Made by a program: the position numbers and the translations under genes. Positions 38,201 to 45,769 of a DNA stretch of 48,590 bases are shown piece by piece. The stretch is from CAYNQN01 sp964530525. GTDB taxonomy: Bacteria; Actinomycetota; Acidimicrobiia; Acidimicrobiales; Acidimicrobilacustridaceae. Location of the stretch: contig CAZHBH010000008.1 in the NCBI GenBank assembly GCA_964530525.1, positions 1-48,590 on the forward strand, in the 5' to 3' direction. The first letter of the stretch is position 1; each line of letters begins with the position of its first letter. Below the pieces are notes generated by a model, which saw nothing but the letters and a program-made list of their open reading frames with translations, was not told the DNA's origin and made no database searches.

Positions 38201-40878
38201 CGGAGCCCATCACATTTGAGTATGAGGTGGTGGTTCCAAGTATCGAGGAGCCGATGACAACCGGAACGGAGATCGAGTCAATCCTTCCGGCTGGAGGTGC
38301 CAATCCTGGCCCGGCGGTGCATGGAACGGCCTGGTCCCAGGTTAACGGCTATGTCTCTTTTGGTGCTCAGGGAACGGTCGAGTACTTCGCTGAGAACAAG
38401 GCCACTGACGTGGTGACATCGCTCGGTACTGCCAACGTGAGCACCAGCACCAACGCTACGACTGGCCGGGGCCTTGCCCGCCTTGCAAACCCCGCACCGA
38501 CGGCCTCGTTGCCCGCTGGGGCCTATGAGGTCTGGGGCGTCTACTCGCCATCCAATGCCAACTTCCAGCCTTCCACGTCGGAGCGCGTCACCCAGGTGGT
38601 GGTCGAGGAGGGTTCGAAGCTCGCCACGAACGTGGTCCTAGGCGCCGATCCCGCGAGTCCGACCGAGCTCGGCACGCCGGTGACCCTCAACGCAACCGTG
38701 GAACCGCTTGCTGGCGCCGACGGGGTCGTCGAGTTCTTTGACGGCGGCGAGTCGATCGGTACCGCTCCGGTGATCGGAGGGGTTGCGGTCGCCAGTTCCG
38801 GGTCGACGAGCCTGATCCACTGGGATCCGGAGGTTGGCGAGCACAGCTACACGGCCACCTTCACGCCCTCGAGCTCGTACGTGGACGGCTCCGGCTCGGA
38901 CCCACTCGTGCACCACGTGCTACCACCTGGAGCGCAGACCATGACGACCCTCGCCGTGAGTCCGCAAGGGTCCGCGTACGAGGGCGACCCGGTCACGCTC
39001 AGCGCAACCGTGGAGCCCGCGGAAGCGAGTGGTTCGGTGCTCTTCGTCGACGGGGACACAGAGTTGGGGACCATCCCGGTCGTCGAAGGCGTGGCCGACT
39101 GGGTCACCGAGGGGTTGAGTCTGGGTGCGCACGACTTCTCGGCCCAGTTCATCCCCGAGGGACCGGACTTCGCACCGTCGGTCTCCGACCTCGTCCCCTA
39201 TGAGATCACCGAGCGTCCCGAGGGACCGATAGAGACCGGCACCACGCTAGAGATCTCACCGGAGGGGTTGGCGGTTGTCGGCTCGGGCGTGACCCTTACG
39301 GCCACGATCACGCCGACGGCTGCAGCGGGGACCGTGAGCTTCCTCGACGGCGATGAAGTGGTTGCAGGCCCAGTGGCTGTCACCGACGGCTCTGCGCAGG
39401 TAGTGGTCGACCAGTTGAGCGTGGGAGCACACCAGCTCATCGCGGCGTTCACGCCCGATGATCTCGAGGCCTTCGAGGGTTCCGCTTCTCCGGCACAGAG
39501 CTACGAGATCACGGCGGACTTCGTGCAACCGGTGTTCGTCTGCCAAGGAGCAGACGACGTGACCATCGGGCTCATGAAGTCGCTCGTGGCCCCACCCGAC
39601 GGGATCTTGGAGCTACCGGTCGAGCTGACGGCGAACGTGCCGGACACGCTCAGCAACGGTGGGACGGGCGAAGTGAGCTTCACCTGGTCGGTCACCCTTC
39701 CGGAGAACCTCGCCAACCTCGCAATCGAGGCCCAGGCGGCGGAGATCTACATGGAGGCCATGGACCTCGCCATGGTGGCAAGCGGTGGCTCGGACGAGGT
39801 CTGGGAGTTCCCGGCCACCCACACGATCACCGACCCGGCGGCCACCATCACGCTGGAGACCTCCGGCACGGTGACTGCCTCTGAGCTGGCGGACATCGTC
39901 TACTCCATGCGCTCACCGGTGAACCTCACCATCCACGTGCCACCCACACCCCTGGTGTTCGTGGACGTGTACGTGCGACTCACCTGCACCGTGGAGAACA
40001 CGACCCAAGCCATCACCCAGGTCGAAGGTGGAACGACGGCACCAGGAGCACCGACAGGTGTCTCAGCTGAGGCAGGGCCCCTCATGGCCCACGTGTCATG
40101 GACCCCGCCGGCCAACGACGGTGGTTCTCCCATAACGGGCTACGTGGTCACCGCTTCCCCAGGGGGCAAGACCACCCACACCTCAGCGCAGGTCACCCAC
40201 GTGGACGTGATCGGCCTGGAAGAAGGTGAGGACTACACCTTCGGTGTCCAGGCCATCAACGAGGTGGGACAAGGCCAAGCCTCAGATCCGAGCAACGAGG
40301 TGACACCAGGGCCTGGAGAGAACTTCTCCGACGTCCAGCCAGGACACCCGTTCTTCGCGGAGATCGAATGGCTGGCAGCAACGGGCATCACCACGGGAAT
40401 GAGCCCAGGGTTCTTCGGAGCTGACCTCAACTTGTCACGCCAGGCAATGGCAGCGTTCCTCTACAGGCTCGAGGGAAGCCCAGAGGGATCCGACCCGCAG
40501 TGCACGACGATGCCGTTCACCGACGTCGCCTTGGACAACACCTTCTGCGGTGAGATCCAGTGGCTCAAAGACGAGGGCATCACCCAGGGCAACGGGGATG
40601 GCACCTTCAACCCCACGGGCAACCTCTCCCGCCAGGCCATGAGTGCGTTCCTCTACCGCCTGGCCAACGGCCCAGACACCCCACCTGCGTGCACGGTGGC
40701 TCCATACCCAGACGTCCCCACGTCCAACGTGTTCTGCCCGCAGATCACCTGGATGGGAGAGGTGGGCATCACCACCACACCTCCAGGAGACAACTTCCGA
40801 CCCTCAGACAGCCTGACCCGCCAGGCCATGGCTGCCTTCCTCTACCGCTACACCACGGTGATCCCCACCGAGCTGTAG
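35212..40878 (+). CDS. Giant secreted surface protein with Ig-like repeats, FnIII domain and three SLH repeats
   Basis: The product is 1888 aa, with GTG at 35212 behind GGGGGAAG. A signal peptide or membrane anchor (AIGLVVMLIASLALANSE core) comes first. Bacterial Ig-like (Big_3_5 type) domains follow, e.g. near 265-350 (PSGVVRFNDGGTVLGYAELD) and in tandem between about 1140 and 1430 (GVVEFFDGGESIGTAPV, GSVLFVDGDTELGTIPV, GTVSFLDGDEVVAGPV). A fibronectin type III domain lies near 1610-1700 (PTGVSAEAGPLMAHVSWTPP). Three SLH repeats fill about 1704-1888 (FSDVQPGHPFFAEIEWLA; LSRQAMAAFLYRLEGS, and so on). This is an adhesin or surface-layer protein attached to the cell wall. Its last 49 bases recur at 1-49. 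The middle third is lower in GC, with AGA and ATA codons. Confidence 0.9.
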   Translation: MRPSIRNNGTVVGDWLRLMAIGLVVMLIASLALANSETSKAGAQGSVSGEVTAVQFPTDCMGYALGVGQAESNQMSFDTTAPSQVEPGGLFTVRIAPGQSAFPDMNPSPLGPVPVNGLQNIHFMYSLPANASVESVEVVTGTGFGTAGTPSVFIAGTPPPFADRSVDVYEPERIVLFVPEVPKNAIPPTNETFFQLPAVDVTLRATGPHGTNISTRVPGTDEPTSGYVFQARSVAVASVYCWPQGNVQAPLLFQTAISSGSVTQPTTTQVSVEPTVLPAGYEATMSALVNAPSGVVRFNDGGTVLGYAELDEAGVASLTSPLHSVGERSITASFMGSPGFEASTSDPVAVSVTNPADRSAVRVTVNSTPSRIALGNNATEGTATLSVTIEPVASNDVPTGIVNLYDDGVVVGSQEVEAGSASFEVAVPWGGHLFEAEYLGNVDFFPATGATSLAAGYSTSGSAPSAARNLSGSVDLNGASLTVPGSGWTLNSPFRTRPDGSQDIGGLFELSSQSLTVPGGTVNGVLAQVDDVATGSIEAGADADASLDATFVFQVSSVDLGAGSQDLGSTCWFGPFEASFTGTRAGLDGQLTLHASEFPVGFAQAGSCLTASGSSLVGPINSRLAGGATDLSFTFTPPPAAPQVNIAPVIASPSGGAFYGQPVTLTATITLAEGGNFASGNIGVIEFYSGAQLLGTANTVGGVGPTKTATFSAPTQSSPLAAGLPPLPQGDEPLRTRFVPSSARKLNYATSSFSSSPYSIWNALPKAPVGLEVQAPLSSPSGQPTTVTIQMTPAPDSVSAPAPLEGVIKIFDETEPEVALQQVRTTPFDLFAGGVPVQSNSDGSFALQIALAPGDHQLQVMFIPNATSAWWWGSGAELLDLIVVGEARPTSIHIPSESTRNGTEVVQGQPLYLTAQLSPIRALDPFRTDPFIVAAIYRSIDGGPPSDLTLGSDGSITMTIPDTDTPGSHEVKLWYDPFYVASLGFPLGMSNLGFAPSEPITFEYEVVVPSIEEPMTTGTEIESILPAGGANPGPAVHGTAWSQVNGYVSFGAQGTVEYFAENKATDVVTSLGTANVSTSTNATTGRGLARLANPAPTASLPAGAYEVWGVYSPSNANFQPSTSERVTQVVVEEGSKLATNVVLGADPASPTELGTPVTLNATVEPLAGADGVVEFFDGGESIGTAPVIGGVAVASSGSTSLIHWDPEVGEHSYTATFTPSSSYVDGSGSDPLVHHVLPPGAQTMTTLAVSPQGSAYEGDPVTLSATVEPAEASGSVLFVDGDTELGTIPVVEGVADWVTEGLSLGAHDFSAQFIPEGPDFAPSVSDLVPYEITERPEGPIETGTTLEISPEGLAVVGSGVTLTATITPTAAAGTVSFLDGDEVVAGPVAVTDGSAQVVVDQLSVGAHQLIAAFTPDDLEAFEGSASPAQSYEITADFVQPVFVCQGADDVTIGLMKSLVAPPDGILELPVELTANVPDTLSNGGTGEVSFTWSVTLPENLANLAIEAQAAEIYMEAMDLAMVASGGSDEVWEFPATHTITDPAATITLETSGTVTASELADIVYSMRSPVNLTIHVPPTPLVFVDVYVRLTCTVENTTQAITQVEGGTTAPGAPTGVSAEAGPLMAHVSWTPPANDGGSPITGYVVTASPGGKTTHTSAQVTHVDVIGLEEGEDYTFGVQAINEVGQGQASDPSNEVTPGPGENFSDVQPGHPFFAEIEWLAATGITTGMSPGFFGADLNLSRQAMAAFLYRLEGSPEGSDPQCTTMPFTDVALDNTFCGEIQWLKDEGITQGNGDGTFNPTGNLSRQAMSAFLYRLANGPDTPPACTVAPYPDVPTSNVFCPQITWMGEVGITTTPPGDNFRPSDSLTRQAMAAFLYRYTTVIPTEL

Positions 40879-40892
40879 CTCCCGTTGAGCGA

Positions 40893-40919
40893 GGGGCGGG
40901 CTCTGCGCGGGCCCGCCCC
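40893..40919 (+). terminator. Terminator after the giant surface protein gene
   Basis: GGGGCGGGC (40893-40901) pairs with GCCCGCCCC (40911-40919) across a 9-base loop, 14 bases after the stop. No T run. Nothing recognisable lies from 40920 to 41147. Confidence 0.65.
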
Positions 40920-41147
40920 CTGCCCCAGATCCAGGACCCCCCTGGACCGAGCGGGTGCGGGGCCGATTGATCGCCGGTCCCGCACTCTCGGGGGTCCGCA
41001 AGGTGGCTCGCGCAGTGGAGGTGTCCCGTTTCCCTCGGCGGGGCACCTCTTCGCCCCGTCTCGGGCGATCTTGTTTCGGCCGATCGAACCATTGGCCTTG
41101 GAGATCGGCTCCTGCTCGCCCGGGCGCAGATGCTCGGGATGACCCTC

Positions 41148-41459
41148 GTCACCGCCCACGCGGCGGTCGCTCCGTATCCCGGCGAGGTGCGGATGATACG
41201 CGGAAGTGGGGGGCCCGCGGGGGGACCCCAGCTATATACGCACACGGGTGTTTGGTAAGAAGGAATATAAAAAGCAAAACAACCCCGTGGGTGAGGACNN
41301 NNNNNNNNCCCCCCCCCCCGGGGGCGGCCCCCCCCCCGCCCGGCGGGGGCCGCTTCCCCCGCGGCCGGGGCCCCCCCCCGCCCCCCCCACTTCTCTCTAC
41401 GCACACGGGTTATGGATACGTAGAAGTATCAATACCATACCACCGCAGTGGATGCGAAG
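41148..41459. other. Assembly join: 10 Ns flanked by two degraded copies of one locus
   Basis: Ns fill 41299-41308. The left flank 41148-41298 and the right flank 41309-41459 align without gaps at an offset of 161 bases: TACGCACACGGGT is shared exactly (41237 and 41398), and CGGC, CCCGGCG and GCGG blocks match upstream. The right end of the left copy and the left end of the right copy (poly-C/poly-G) look corrupted, as low-quality read ends would. The true sequence is probably about 161 bases shorter. No gene is claimed here. Confidence 0.75.
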
Positions 41460-41469
41460 TACCGGCAGG

Positions 41470-41498
41470 GACGGGGTGATTTGCCTGGTCACCCCGTC
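41470..41498. terminator. Hairpin upstream of enoyl-CoA hydratase
   Basis: GACGGGGTGA (41470-41479) and TCACCCCGTC (41489-41498) form a perfect 10-bp stem with a 9-base loop. It lies 122 bases before the crotonase start and may end transcription from the left, or act as a leader structure. Confidence 0.5.
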
Positions 41499-41619
41499 CG
41501 TCGGGGCGCCGGAGGGCAGTTCTCGTCAGGCCAAGGGACGAGCGCACGTGCCGGCTTGGGGTGGGTGTAGCTCGGATGACTACGGTTCGGGGGTAGATCG
41601 CAACGAACTGGGAGGAACG

Positions 41620-42429
41620 TTGAGCGAACCTGCTGTCCTTGTGGAGCGCGACGGCCACGTCGTCACCGTCACGCTGAACCGACCCGACAAGCGCAATGCC
41701 TTCAACGCCGAGGTGCTGGTGCGCCTCTGCGACGCGTGGGACATGATCGACGGCGACGACGACGTGCGCGTCGCCGTGCTCACGGGCGCCGGGGGGCACT
41801 TCTCCGCAGGCGCCGACCTCGACCGGCTCGTGGGGGCCCTGCTCGCAGGCAAGCCCACGCAGGACGAGTTCGAAGAGCGCATCAAGGCCGACTTCGGACT
41901 CATCTTCAAGGGGTTCCTCAAGGAGTACACGCTGGCCAAGCCCCTGGTGGCCGCCGTGGAGGGCTACTGCTACGCCGGGGGCACAGAGATCCTCCAGGCC
42001 GCCGACATCAGGGTGGTGGGCGAGGGCGCCAGCCTGGCCCTCACCGAGGTGCAGAGGGGCCTGTTCCCCATGGGCGGTTCAACCGTGCGGCTCCCGCGAC
42101 AGATCGCCTACACGCACGCGATGGAGATCCTGCTGGTCGGTGATCCCATCACACCCGAGAAGGCACTCGAGATCGGCCTCGTGGGACACGTGGTGCCCCA
42201 GGGCCAGGCCCTCACCCGTGCTCTCGAGATCGCCGGGCGGATCGCTGCCAACGGACCGCTTGCCACCAAGGGCATCAAGGAGGCCGTGCTCTCCAGCATC
42301 GCCCTGCCCGAGGTCGAGGCCTTCAAGCGCGAGATGGAGATCGGCATGACCGTGATGGCCAGCGAGGACGCCCGCGAGGGCCCCAAGGCCTTCCTCGAGA
42401 AGCGCCCAGCCGAGTTCAAGGGCCGCTGA
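41620..42429 (+). CDS. Enoyl-CoA hydratase/isomerase family protein
   Basis: The product is 269 aa. Start is TTG at 41620 with GGGAGG four bases before; the longer open frame runs through the assembly join and is not real. Crotonase landmarks: VTLNRPDKRNAFNAEV, the oxyanion-hole strand GGHFSAGADLDRL, and the second block YCYAGGTEILQAADIRV. Both catalytic glutamates of hydratases seem present (GGTEIL and LTEVQRGLFPMGGS). The enzyme hydrates 2-enoyl-CoA in beta-oxidation and could work with the acyl-CoA dehydrogenases elsewhere in the window. It is convergent with tadZ. Confidence 0.9.
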   Translation: MSEPAVLVERDGHVVTVTLNRPDKRNAFNAEVLVRLCDAWDMIDGDDDVRVAVLTGAGGHFSAGADLDRLVGALLAGKPTQDEFEERIKADFGLIFKGFLKEYTLAKPLVAAVEGYCYAGGTEILQAADIRVVGEGASLALTEVQRGLFPMGGSTVRLPRQIAYTHAMEILLVGDPITPEKALEIGLVGHVVPQGQALTRALEIAGRIAANGPLATKGIKEAVLSSIALPEVEAFKREMEIGMTVMASEDAREGPKAFLEKRPAEFKGR

Positions 42430-42447
42430 TCGCCGCCGTCCGCCCGG

Positions 42448-43800
42448 TCAGCGGCCCCAAGAGGCCAGAGACCCGGGCCGGATGGTGACAGCCTCTGGCG
42501 CCGGCGGATCGCCCAGGCGATCGAGGAGAGCCAGCACAGCGCCAGCCACAGGTTCGCAGTAGGCGGCGGGGAGGGGTTCTGCCATCGCGACCAGGCGGTC
42601 GAGGTCGCGCCTGGGAGGCAGGAACACTGGGTTCGACGGGCGCTGGACCGGTTGGGGTCCGGCGCCTGGCACCGCCAATGCCGCGATGTCTCGCGAGAGC
42701 TCCATTCGCGCCGGCCCTGGGCGGGGAGCGGCGACGATCACCGGCAGCACGCGCCGAGGCTCCACGCCCAGGCGAGCCAGGTCGTCGACCAGCCGCACGA
42801 GAGCGTGCACCCCAACTGGGGTCGGCCTCGCCGCGAGCACCACCACCCCGGCCTGCAGGGCCACGCAGCGTGCAAGCTGGTTCCGCTCCTCGACGTCGAT
42901 CGAGCCGCACTCTTCCTGGCCCTCGAGCTCGGGGCTGATGTCGGCCACCACCAGGTCGAAGGCCAGCCGCAGCGACCCGATGGCGGCTTCGGTGGCCCTC
43001 GGCCGCAGCGTCACCCAGTCACGCTGCCGGCGGAGCCCGGCGAGGAGCCGGTAGGGGCGGTCGTCGAACGGGAACGTCAGGTCGTGCACGACTTCGCTCG
43101 CCAGCGAGCTCACCCGGTGCGCCTCGACCAGCTCGGAGATCCCCGGCACGACGTCGCCGGTGTGGTGCAGCAGCGCCTGGGAGGCATCGAGGTGCAGGTC
43201 GGCGAGCACCACCTCTGCCCGGGCTCGCTCACCCGACCCGTCGCGGCGAGTGAGACGGCGGGCGGGGCTTCCCACCCCGATCCCCTGAGCTATGGCCATG
43301 GCGGTCACCGAGCACCCCGAGCCCCGCTGGCCCGTGACCGCTACGAGCCTGCCCGCGGCTGAACCTCGGTGGACCCCCGAAGTCGGAGCGAGGGGAGCAT
43401 CGTGCGGACCTTCTTTCGCAGCGCCCTGAAGCCTGCTGGTGGATCGGGCGTGCTGGCGGAGCATCGCCAGGAGGGCACCTCGCTCGAGCGGGTCGGCCAG
43501 GACCCCAGACACCTCGAGAGCCGCCCAGTCGCGCCGGCGCACTCCGTCGTCCACGGCGAGCACGGCGGAGCCCGAGCGCCGTGCCATGTCGACGAGGTCG
43601 CGGTCGAGGGCAGGGAGGCCTGCGTCGACCAGGACTGCGGAGTAGGGCCCGTCGAGCCGGATCCGGGCCTTCAGCTCCTCCACCGACACGCAACGCACGA
43701 GCTCGATCGGCAGGGCTGAGGAGCTCGCCCACCGGCTCACGTCCTGAAGCCAGCGCGCTCGTGCCCTGGCTAGGGCCACCAAGCAGAAGTGCTCTGCCAT
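42448..43800 (-). CDS. TadZ/CpaE-like pilus localisation protein with atypical P-loop
   Basis: The product is 450 aa, with ATG at 43800 behind GGAGG. An N-terminal receiver-like domain (about 1-125; AVLVDAGLPALDRDLVDMAR) precedes a ParA/MinD-like domain from about 150. The expected Walker A KGGxGK(T/S) reads TGQRGSGCSVTAMAIAQ, with Cys in place of the catalytic Lys. Downstream, EVVLADLHLDASQALLHHTG and LVVADISPELEG match the switch and Walker B-like strands. TadZ/CpaE proteins place the Tad machine at the cell pole and often have weak or no ATPase activity. It follows cpaB by 106 bases on the same strand, 11 kb away from the rest of the tad genes. Confidence 0.75.
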   Translation of the reverse strand: MAEHFCLVALARARARWLQDVSRWASSSALPIELVRCVSVEELKARIRLDGPYSAVLVDAGLPALDRDLVDMARRSGSAVLAVDDGVRRRDWAALEVSGVLADPLERGALLAMLRQHARSTSRLQGAAKEGPHDAPLAPTSGVHRGSAAGRLVAVTGQRGSGCSVTAMAIAQGIGVGSPARRLTRRDGSGERARAEVVLADLHLDASQALLHHTGDVVPGISELVEAHRVSSLASEVVHDLTFPFDDRPYRLLAGLRRQRDWVTLRPRATEAAIGSLRLAFDLVVADISPELEGQEECGSIDVEERNQLARCVALQAGVVVLAARPTPVGVHALVRLVDDLARLGVEPRRVLPVIVAAPRPGPARMELSRDIAALAVPGAGPQPVQRPSNPVFLPPRRDLDRLVAMAEPLPAAYCEPVAGAVLALLDRLGDPPAPEAVTIRPGSLASWGR

Positions 43801-43906
43801 CAGTTCCTCCAGGCACGGGTCTGCGCTGGCTCGAGCGCCACCGCACATGTCGCGTCCCCCCACCGGACCGCCCTGGCCGCCCGCCCTCCGTCGATCCGCC
43901 GAGAGG

Positions 43907-44632
43907 TCACGGGCTTCGTCCCGGGGTGCGGGGACGGTAGGGCGGAGGAGCGGGATGGCCGCGCCCGGCGCGGGTAGCGCGCACCACCGAGACGGCGCCC
44001 TCCTCACGTGCGTGTGCGAGCTCCAGCACCTCCTGGGCGCTCGCCAGACCCAGCGTGAGGGTGGTGGATGCGGCGACGAGGCCCCCTCCACCCATCGACA
44101 CCGCAAGCACCACGGCGTCGTGGGCCACCACAGAGCTGTAGGCGCCGTCGCCGGAGCCCATCGTCGCCACGACGTCGACCACCTCACCGGGTTCCAGGGC
44201 CCCGCCGAGTGCTCTGTCGGCGTCCACAGCGAAGCTGTACTCGTATCCCACACCCTGTGGGTCGGGGCTCTGGGAGCCCTCACCCAGCGTGAGCACGGAA
44301 GCGCTCTGCACCAGCTCGCCCGGGCCGACGGGGGCCAGCGCGACAGCGCCCACCAGCTCGGCTACGGAGCCGAAGGTGCGCTCTGCCACGGAGGGCGGGA
44401 GGTCGACGTGCTCCACCTGCAGGTCGCCGGCAGAGAGCTCGTCGCCTGGGGCGATCTGGCTGGAGGCGACGACCACGGCAAGCGCGGGAGCTTCCGCTGC
44501 CCGGTTCGACAGGGCGAAGGAACCCACCATCGCCGCGGCGACCAGCAGGCCGCCGATGGTCGCGCGCCTTCCGGGGAGCCGGGTGGGCCTAGGGGTCCTC
44601 TCTGCCCGCAAGCTCTGCGGTCGCTCGTCCAT
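43907..44632 (-). CDS. CpaB/RcpC-like pilus assembly protein (SAF domain)
   Basis: The product is 241 aa. A basic N-terminus and one membrane helix (TIGGLLVAAAMVGSFALS) are followed by an SAF domain (VVVASSQIAPGDELSAGDLQ, VALAPVGPGELVQSASVLTL) and a second half with SFAVDADRALGGALEPGEVV, as in Flp pilus assembly protein CpaB. CpaB/RcpC acts in the envelope as part of the Tad machine. The C-terminal 25 residues are proline/arginine-rich. It is divergent from the small HTH gene across a 195-base spacer. Confidence 0.8.
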   Translation of the reverse strand: MDERPQSLRAERTPRPTRLPGRRATIGGLLVAAAMVGSFALSNRAAEAPALAVVVASSQIAPGDELSAGDLQVEHVDLPPSVAERTFGSVAELVGAVALAPVGPGELVQSASVLTLGEGSQSPDPQGVGYEYSFAVDADRALGGALEPGEVVDVVATMGSGDGAYSSVVAHDAVVLAVSMGGGGLVAASTTLTLGLASAQEVLELAHAREEGAVSVVRATRAGRGHPAPPPYRPRTPGRSP

Positions 44633-44813
44633 GGAGCTTAGAACCTACCAATAGGTACATACTGGTTCAACATAGGCATGCATAGAACGTCTGCCATGGA
44701 CCCTGGCCTGGCGGGATCCCGAACAGGGCTGTGCTGGTCCCGGGCGAGGGTCGTGGGAGCCCATCGCCCGGACGGGCGAACACCGAGAGTGACGTAAAGG
44801 AAACGAGAGGCAG

Positions 44814-44819
44814 CTAAGA
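44814..44819 (+). promoter_or_regulatory. Candidate -10 box giving a leaderless transcript of the HTH gene
   Basis: TAAGAT fits the actinobacterial TAnnnT -10 box and lies 8 bases before the ATG at 44828; no ribosome-binding sequence fits that start, so the mRNA may be leaderless. In the same 44633-44827 spacer, TACC-AATA-GGTA (about 44645-44656) is an inverted repeat close to the cpaB start. Confidence 0.45.
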
Positions 44820-44827
44820 TCGCACGG

Positions 44828-45076
44828 ATGAGCTCCGATGGTTCTGGGGACATCCAGTGGATGAGCTCCGCGGAAGCCGCCTCTCGGCTGGGCGTGACAT
44901 CTCGCACGCTCTATCGGTTCATCGACGAGGGGCAGCTGCCGGGCTACCGCTTCGGGAGGGTGATCCGCCTCAAGGCCTCCGAGGTCGACAGCTTCATCGA
45001 GCAGTGCCGGATCGAACCCGGCACCCTCGAGCACCTCTACCCCGACGCCAGCCCATCTGAAGCCAAGGGCCTCTAG
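44828..45076 (+). CDS. Excisionase/BldC-type helix-turn-helix protein
   Basis: The product is 82 aa. It has a single MerR-like winged helix of the HTH_17 type: MSSAEAASRLGVTSRTLYRF, then IDEGQLPGYRFGRVIRLKAS and EVDSFIEQCRIEPG. Such stand-alone proteins are actinobacterial developmental regulators (BldC-like) or phage excisionases. No integrase or att-like repeat is near, so a chromosomal regulator is more likely; the divergent cpaB-tadZ pair is a plausible target. Its stop overlaps the stop of the convergent next gene by four bases. Confidence 0.85.
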   Translation: MSSDGSGDIQWMSSAEAASRLGVTSRTLYRFIDEGQLPGYRFGRVIRLKASEVDSFIEQCRIEPGTLEHLYPDASPSEAKGL

Positions 45077-45639
45077 GTCCCTCCTGGTCCGGGCCAGCAC
45101 GCCGAGCGCGTGGTCACCTCGACCACCGACCCTGCCGGGATGCACGCCTCCCCGCCGTCGTCCAGCCGAACCCTCAGGTGGTCGGCGCCGAGGCCGGTCA
45201 GCTCGCCCGACCACGGCGGGCCTGGGGCATCGCAGCCGACCACCACCCGCGCCCCCTCGGCCACCAGCTGCTCGAGCTCTCCGAGGAAGGTGGTCGTCGA
45301 AGACCTGCTCAGCCTTGACCCCGGCCGGCACACGACGTGCTCGGAGGACCGGAGGGCCGCAACGCCTTCCCACCGCACCAGCACCACGGCACCGGTGGTG
45401 GTGCAGCGAAGGCGCAGGTGCTCGTCGCCCGCCAGCTCTAGGACGCCGCGGTGGGTGGATCCGCTGGTGGAGTGCACGACGACGGCCCCCCGATCCACCA
45501 GCGCGGCGGCGAGCTGGGCGCAGGTCGTGTCGTCGATGGGCCGGTGGGCAAGCCACCACGAGCGCCGACGTTCGTCGGCTGCCTCCTGCACCCGCGCCTC
45601 CCCGAGCCATCGCTCGAAGCGGTCCGGCACCTCGTCCAC
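45073..45639 (-). CDS. Hypothetical protein (188 aa)
   Basis: I do not recognise the family. Start is GTG at 45639. The N-terminal ~60 residues are helical and charged (DRFERWLGEARVQEAADERR). The rest is beta-rich, with two similar segments: HRGVLELAGDEHLRLRCTTT with VVLVRWEGVAAL, and WSGELTGLGADHLRVRLDDG with CIPAGSVVEVTT. Each pattern (turn, G-x-L, D-H-L-x-V-R, then a hydrophobic strand) suggests two copies of a small barrel such as an Sm-like or SH3-like fold; this is inference. Convergent with the HTH gene and divergent from phoH. Confidence 0.7.
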   Translation of the reverse strand: MDEVPDRFERWLGEARVQEAADERRRSWWLAHRPIDDTTCAQLAAALVDRGAVVVHSTSGSTHRGVLELAGDEHLRLRCTTTGAVVLVRWEGVAALRSSEHVVCRPGSRLSRSSTTTFLGELEQLVAEGARVVVGCDAPGPPWSGELTGLGADHLRVRLDDGGEACIPAGSVVEVTTRSACWPGPGGT

Positions 45640-45769
45640 GGAACCGACGGTAGCCGGACGTTAGCGAACCATGACGTCGCGTGGACACGGAAGGCAGGGT
45701 GGTCGGACAGGCGAGGAGGGGTTGCCCACCAGCGGCACCGGCCCGGGGCGCGTAGGCTGTTGCACGCAC

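Noticed and set aside
41206..41619. N-terminal extension of the enoyl-CoA hydratase frame across the Ns
   Set aside because: It runs through the gap and poly-C/G artefact; a TTG with GGGAGG at 41620 matches the family N-terminus.
44828..45076. Phage excisionase and integration site
   Set aside because: The HTH protein resembles excisionases, but no integrase, att repeats or tRNA gene lie nearby; a BldC-like regulator is more likely.
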